Source of the DNA: Tubulinosema ratisbonensis
Lineage: Eukaryota > Microsporidia > Tubulinosematidae
Reading direction: 5' to 3'
NCBI GenBank assembly: GCA_004000155.1
Contig: RCSS01000456.1
Coordinates: 269-29,382, forward strand
DNA: 29,114 bases
The translations under genes and the position numbers were made by a program. Shown here in pieces: positions 27,394 through 29,114 of this stretch; position 1 is the stretch's first letter, and each line of letters begins with the position of its first letter. Below the pieces are notes generated by a model. That model was not told the origin of the DNA, searched no databases, and worked only from the letters and a program-made list of their open reading frames with translations.

Positions 27394-28095
27394 CCTAATA
27401 TTATATTTTGGTTAATATACATGTTGAATTCAGCATTTTGATACCACTCCTAAGGTATGAGGCATAAAGGTATTCTCTTGTATTGTGATTAAAAGTATAT
27501 TTTTTATTGTTTTAAAGTGTTATCTGTCTAAACTGAAGCCATTATAATTTATTTTAATTCCATTAAATAATTTTTATAAACCGGAAGCTAACTAATCAGT
27601 TTGTCAAATAGATTTTTATTACTTCTTTTTCGGCCAAAAAGCAAAACAGATTCGTTTTCACTTTTGACCCAGAAGGGTCAGTTAGGATTACCAACACATC
27701 TCGGAAATAAGGTAAAATACTGCAATATATTATTTGTAATATCTCAGAGATTAAGAAAATTCAGCTTTTTTTTCTTTAATATTTTATATATGTCTTGAAG
27801 TCTTAATAACTTGCATGGTGGCAAATAAGCTTTCTTAATAGTTTTAAACTAAAGGTTTTTTGCTATTATTCTATTACTTTCGTTTGTATTTCTCATCTTA
27901 CTGGAAATGATTTTTTTATCTATTATTAATTTATTTTTAAATAAATTATTATGTTGGTTATGCAACAATATTAAAAAATAGCATAATTATTTCTAGGAGA
28001 AAATAAATTAGTAAGATATATCTTAGCAAAAATTGATTAAAATATAACAATAATTGTCAATCTCAAATAAAAAGGAATTCTTTTTTATTATAATT
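27394..28095. other. Spacer upstream of the transposase remnant
   Basis: No supported gene. Contains a small perfect hairpin TGACCC-AGAA-GGGTCA near 27664-27679 and an ATACC...GGTAT palindrome near 27442-27460. The remainder is AT-rich. Terminal inverted repeats of the MULE might lie here, but I could not identify them. Confidence 0.45.
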
Positions 28096-28156
28096 TATAT
28101 AGGAAGTATAGCAAAAGATCCTCTTGAACATTCCCCGGTTTTCGGCAACCAAAAAA
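28096..28156 (+). repeat. Dispersed structured repeat, copy E (3' fragment)
   Basis: TATATAGGAAGTATAGCAAAAGATC, then TTCCCCGG and CGGCAACCAAAAAA, follows the 3' third of copies B and C in order. It is diverged. AAC...GTT pairing around TTCCCC may replace the GGAT/ATCC hairpin. Confidence 0.65.
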
Positions 28157-28353
28157 GTTTTCACATTTTAATTAGATAATGACTTATTTTGTAATATTTA
28201 CAATATTTAACTTTATTTTAATAAAAAATCTTATAATGTCATTCTTTTTTTATAAACCTAATAGATAAACAAATAAATTAAAAATCTCCTTTTTTTTTGA
28301 TAGGTTAATTTATAAATGTAAAATTTATTTACAAAAAAAAATTAAAAAAAATC
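28157..28353. other. Upstream region of BAR-like gene
   Basis: AT-rich, ending in A/T runs before ATCATGG. No CCC motif is visible. Confidence 0.35.
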
Positions 28354-29064
28354 ATGGTTGACTTTGGCACAAACATAAAAAGCATTCAAAGAAGATTTCA
28401 TAACATTGACTANTCAGACGTACCATTTAAAGGCGGATACGAAGAGACAGAAAACAAGTATAGAAAATTAAGAGATGCTATGCTAGTTTACCAAGAAAGA
28501 CTAGACACCCTTTTACATTATGAGCATGGCGGCAAAGCTATGAAGACAATTATGCAAGGNTTAACAACTGTAGGTAATAGATTACAGTCTAATTTGTTTA
28601 AAACAGACGATTTTTACATCCAAAAAGGGTATGTCNTAGAAGAAATGGACAAATTAATGGATGAAGACCAAGCAAGGAAATGTTATGCAGAAGCATTAAA
28701 GAAGATTGGTGCAGCTAAGCATGAATTTAACAAAGTTTTAGCAAGTGAGTTAGAAAATTTAAAAGAACAAGCTAAGATAGCAGGTAATATTGATTACCTT
28801 AGGGTTAAGGTGAAGAATACCAGATATGATTTAGCTAAACTTAAGAAGAAGGCTGATTCNAATGCAGAAGAGAAGACAAATTTAGAAAATAAATTTAATT
28901 CATTGGTGGAAGAAGCAGAAAAGAAAATGAAGGATTTTTTAGGAAAAGGAGAAGTTGGCTCTAAAAGTGTATCTGCTTCAATTAAGAATATTTTGGAAGG
29001 ACATTTTCAATTTGCACAAGCAGAATTTGAGTCTTTAAAAGAAGCATTCAGTAAAAATAAATAA
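28354..29064 (+). CDS. BAR-domain-like protein
   Basis: A 236-residue, almost fully helical protein. BAR domains are dimeric three-helix bundles that sense or bend membranes in endocytosis and at the cell cortex. The layout fits the N-BAR/Rvs161 class: an N-terminal NIKSIQRRFHNI segment, then helix 1 (EETENKYRKLRDAMLVYQERLDTL), helix 2 with KCYAEALKKIGAAKHEFNKVLASELENLKEQ (about 110-140), the helix 2/3 turn with DYLRVKVKNTRYDLAKLKKKAD (about 147-168; compare the R-x-DYD-x-K of BAR proteins), and helix 3 up to LEGHFQFAQAEFESLKEAF. The length is right for an Rvs161-type protein lacking an SH3 domain. Four N bases fall inside it (28413, 28560, 28636, 28860). Good codon balance suggests reasonable expression. 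It could be another helical-bundle protein. Confidence 0.65.
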   Translation: MVDFGTNIKSIQRRFHNIDXSDVPFKGGYEETENKYRKLRDAMLVYQERLDTLLHYEHGGKAMKTIMQXLTTVGNRLQSNLFKTDDFYIQKGYVXEEMDKLMDEDQARKCYAEALKKIGAAKHEFNKVLASELENLKEQAKIAGNIDYLRVKVKNTRYDLAKLKKKADXNAEEKTNLENKFNSLVEEAEKKMKDFLGKGEVGSKSVSASIKNILEGHFQFAQAEFESLKEAFSKNK

Positions 29065-29114
29065 CCTTTTAAAANNAATNANATCNANANNNTTTANNNA
29101 ATNAANNNNTTAAT
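29065..29114. other. Unresolved end of window
   Basis: Fifty bases, about a third of them N. Probably assembly-edge consensus ambiguity. Nothing can be called. Confidence 0.7.

Noticed and set aside
27601..27798. 65-residue plus-strand frame
   Set aside because: Random-looking sequence with a poly-F stretch; overlaps the spacer upstream of a pseudogene.
1..29114. tRNA, rRNA or CRISPR features
   Set aside because: No TTCRANNC-type tRNA arm in a plausible cloverleaf, no rRNA core sequence and no regularly spaced repeats with unique spacers were found by eye.

Overview
The window looks like part of a microsporidian nuclear genome, or that of a very close relative. The evidence is: extreme A+T content; single-exon, shortened versions of core eukaryotic genes (uS19, an RFC small subunit, LCB2, a P5B ATPase, a 661-residue SF3B1); CCC/AAATTT-type signals directly before several start codons; one short spliceosomal intron whose branch-point motif touches its 3' splice site; and a decayed MULE-type transposase with a FLYWCH domain. 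Gene density is low for the group: several 1-2.5 kb spacers separate the genes, so this is one of the expanded, repeat-bearing microsporidian genomes. The species cannot be named from this sequence.

Layout. 1-480: a small secreted or membrane protein (minus). 480-2870: spacer with two long hairpins and copies of a dispersed repeat. 2873-4129: a TAP42/alpha4-like PP2A regulator and ribosomal protein uS19 (both minus). 5327-5945: a two-RRM RNA-binding protein whose first RRM is interrupted by a 67-nt intron. 6071-6220: a possible 49-residue coiled-coil protein. 7451-8698: a six-helix membrane protein. 8794-9702 and 9717-11873: clamp-loader subunit RFC (plus), converging on a DExH RNA helicase (minus) with 14 bp between. 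12313-15588: P5B-type P-type ATPase (minus). 18070-18852 and 18896-20881: an unknown protein and SF3B1, divergent over 43 bp. 21059-21226: a 55-residue basic ORF. 21241-22665: serine palmitoyltransferase LCB2 (minus). 24914-26566: a long coiled-coil protein with a partly unresolved 15-bp minisatellite. 26612-27393: a broken MULE/FLYWCH transposase. 28354-29064: a BAR-like protein.

The most interesting unexplained signal is a family of dispersed repeats in the spacers. Six copies share the same 3' end (TAGGCAACAAAAAA-like) and extend different distances 5', as retroposed elements do. The three longest have the same predicted RNA helices, and several of their differences swap Watson-Crick pairs for G-U pairs, so pairing survives. 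This suggests a structured, transcribed, mobile RNA of about 195 nt that I cannot match to any known family.

Functionally, the intron and SF3B1 (the branch-point recognition subunit of U2 snRNP) both indicate that splicing is retained. The rest is housekeeping: translation (uS19), PP2A/TOR signalling (TAP42-like), DNA replication (RFC), sphingolipid synthesis (LCB2), endomembrane cation or polyamine transport (P5B) and membrane curvature (BAR-like).
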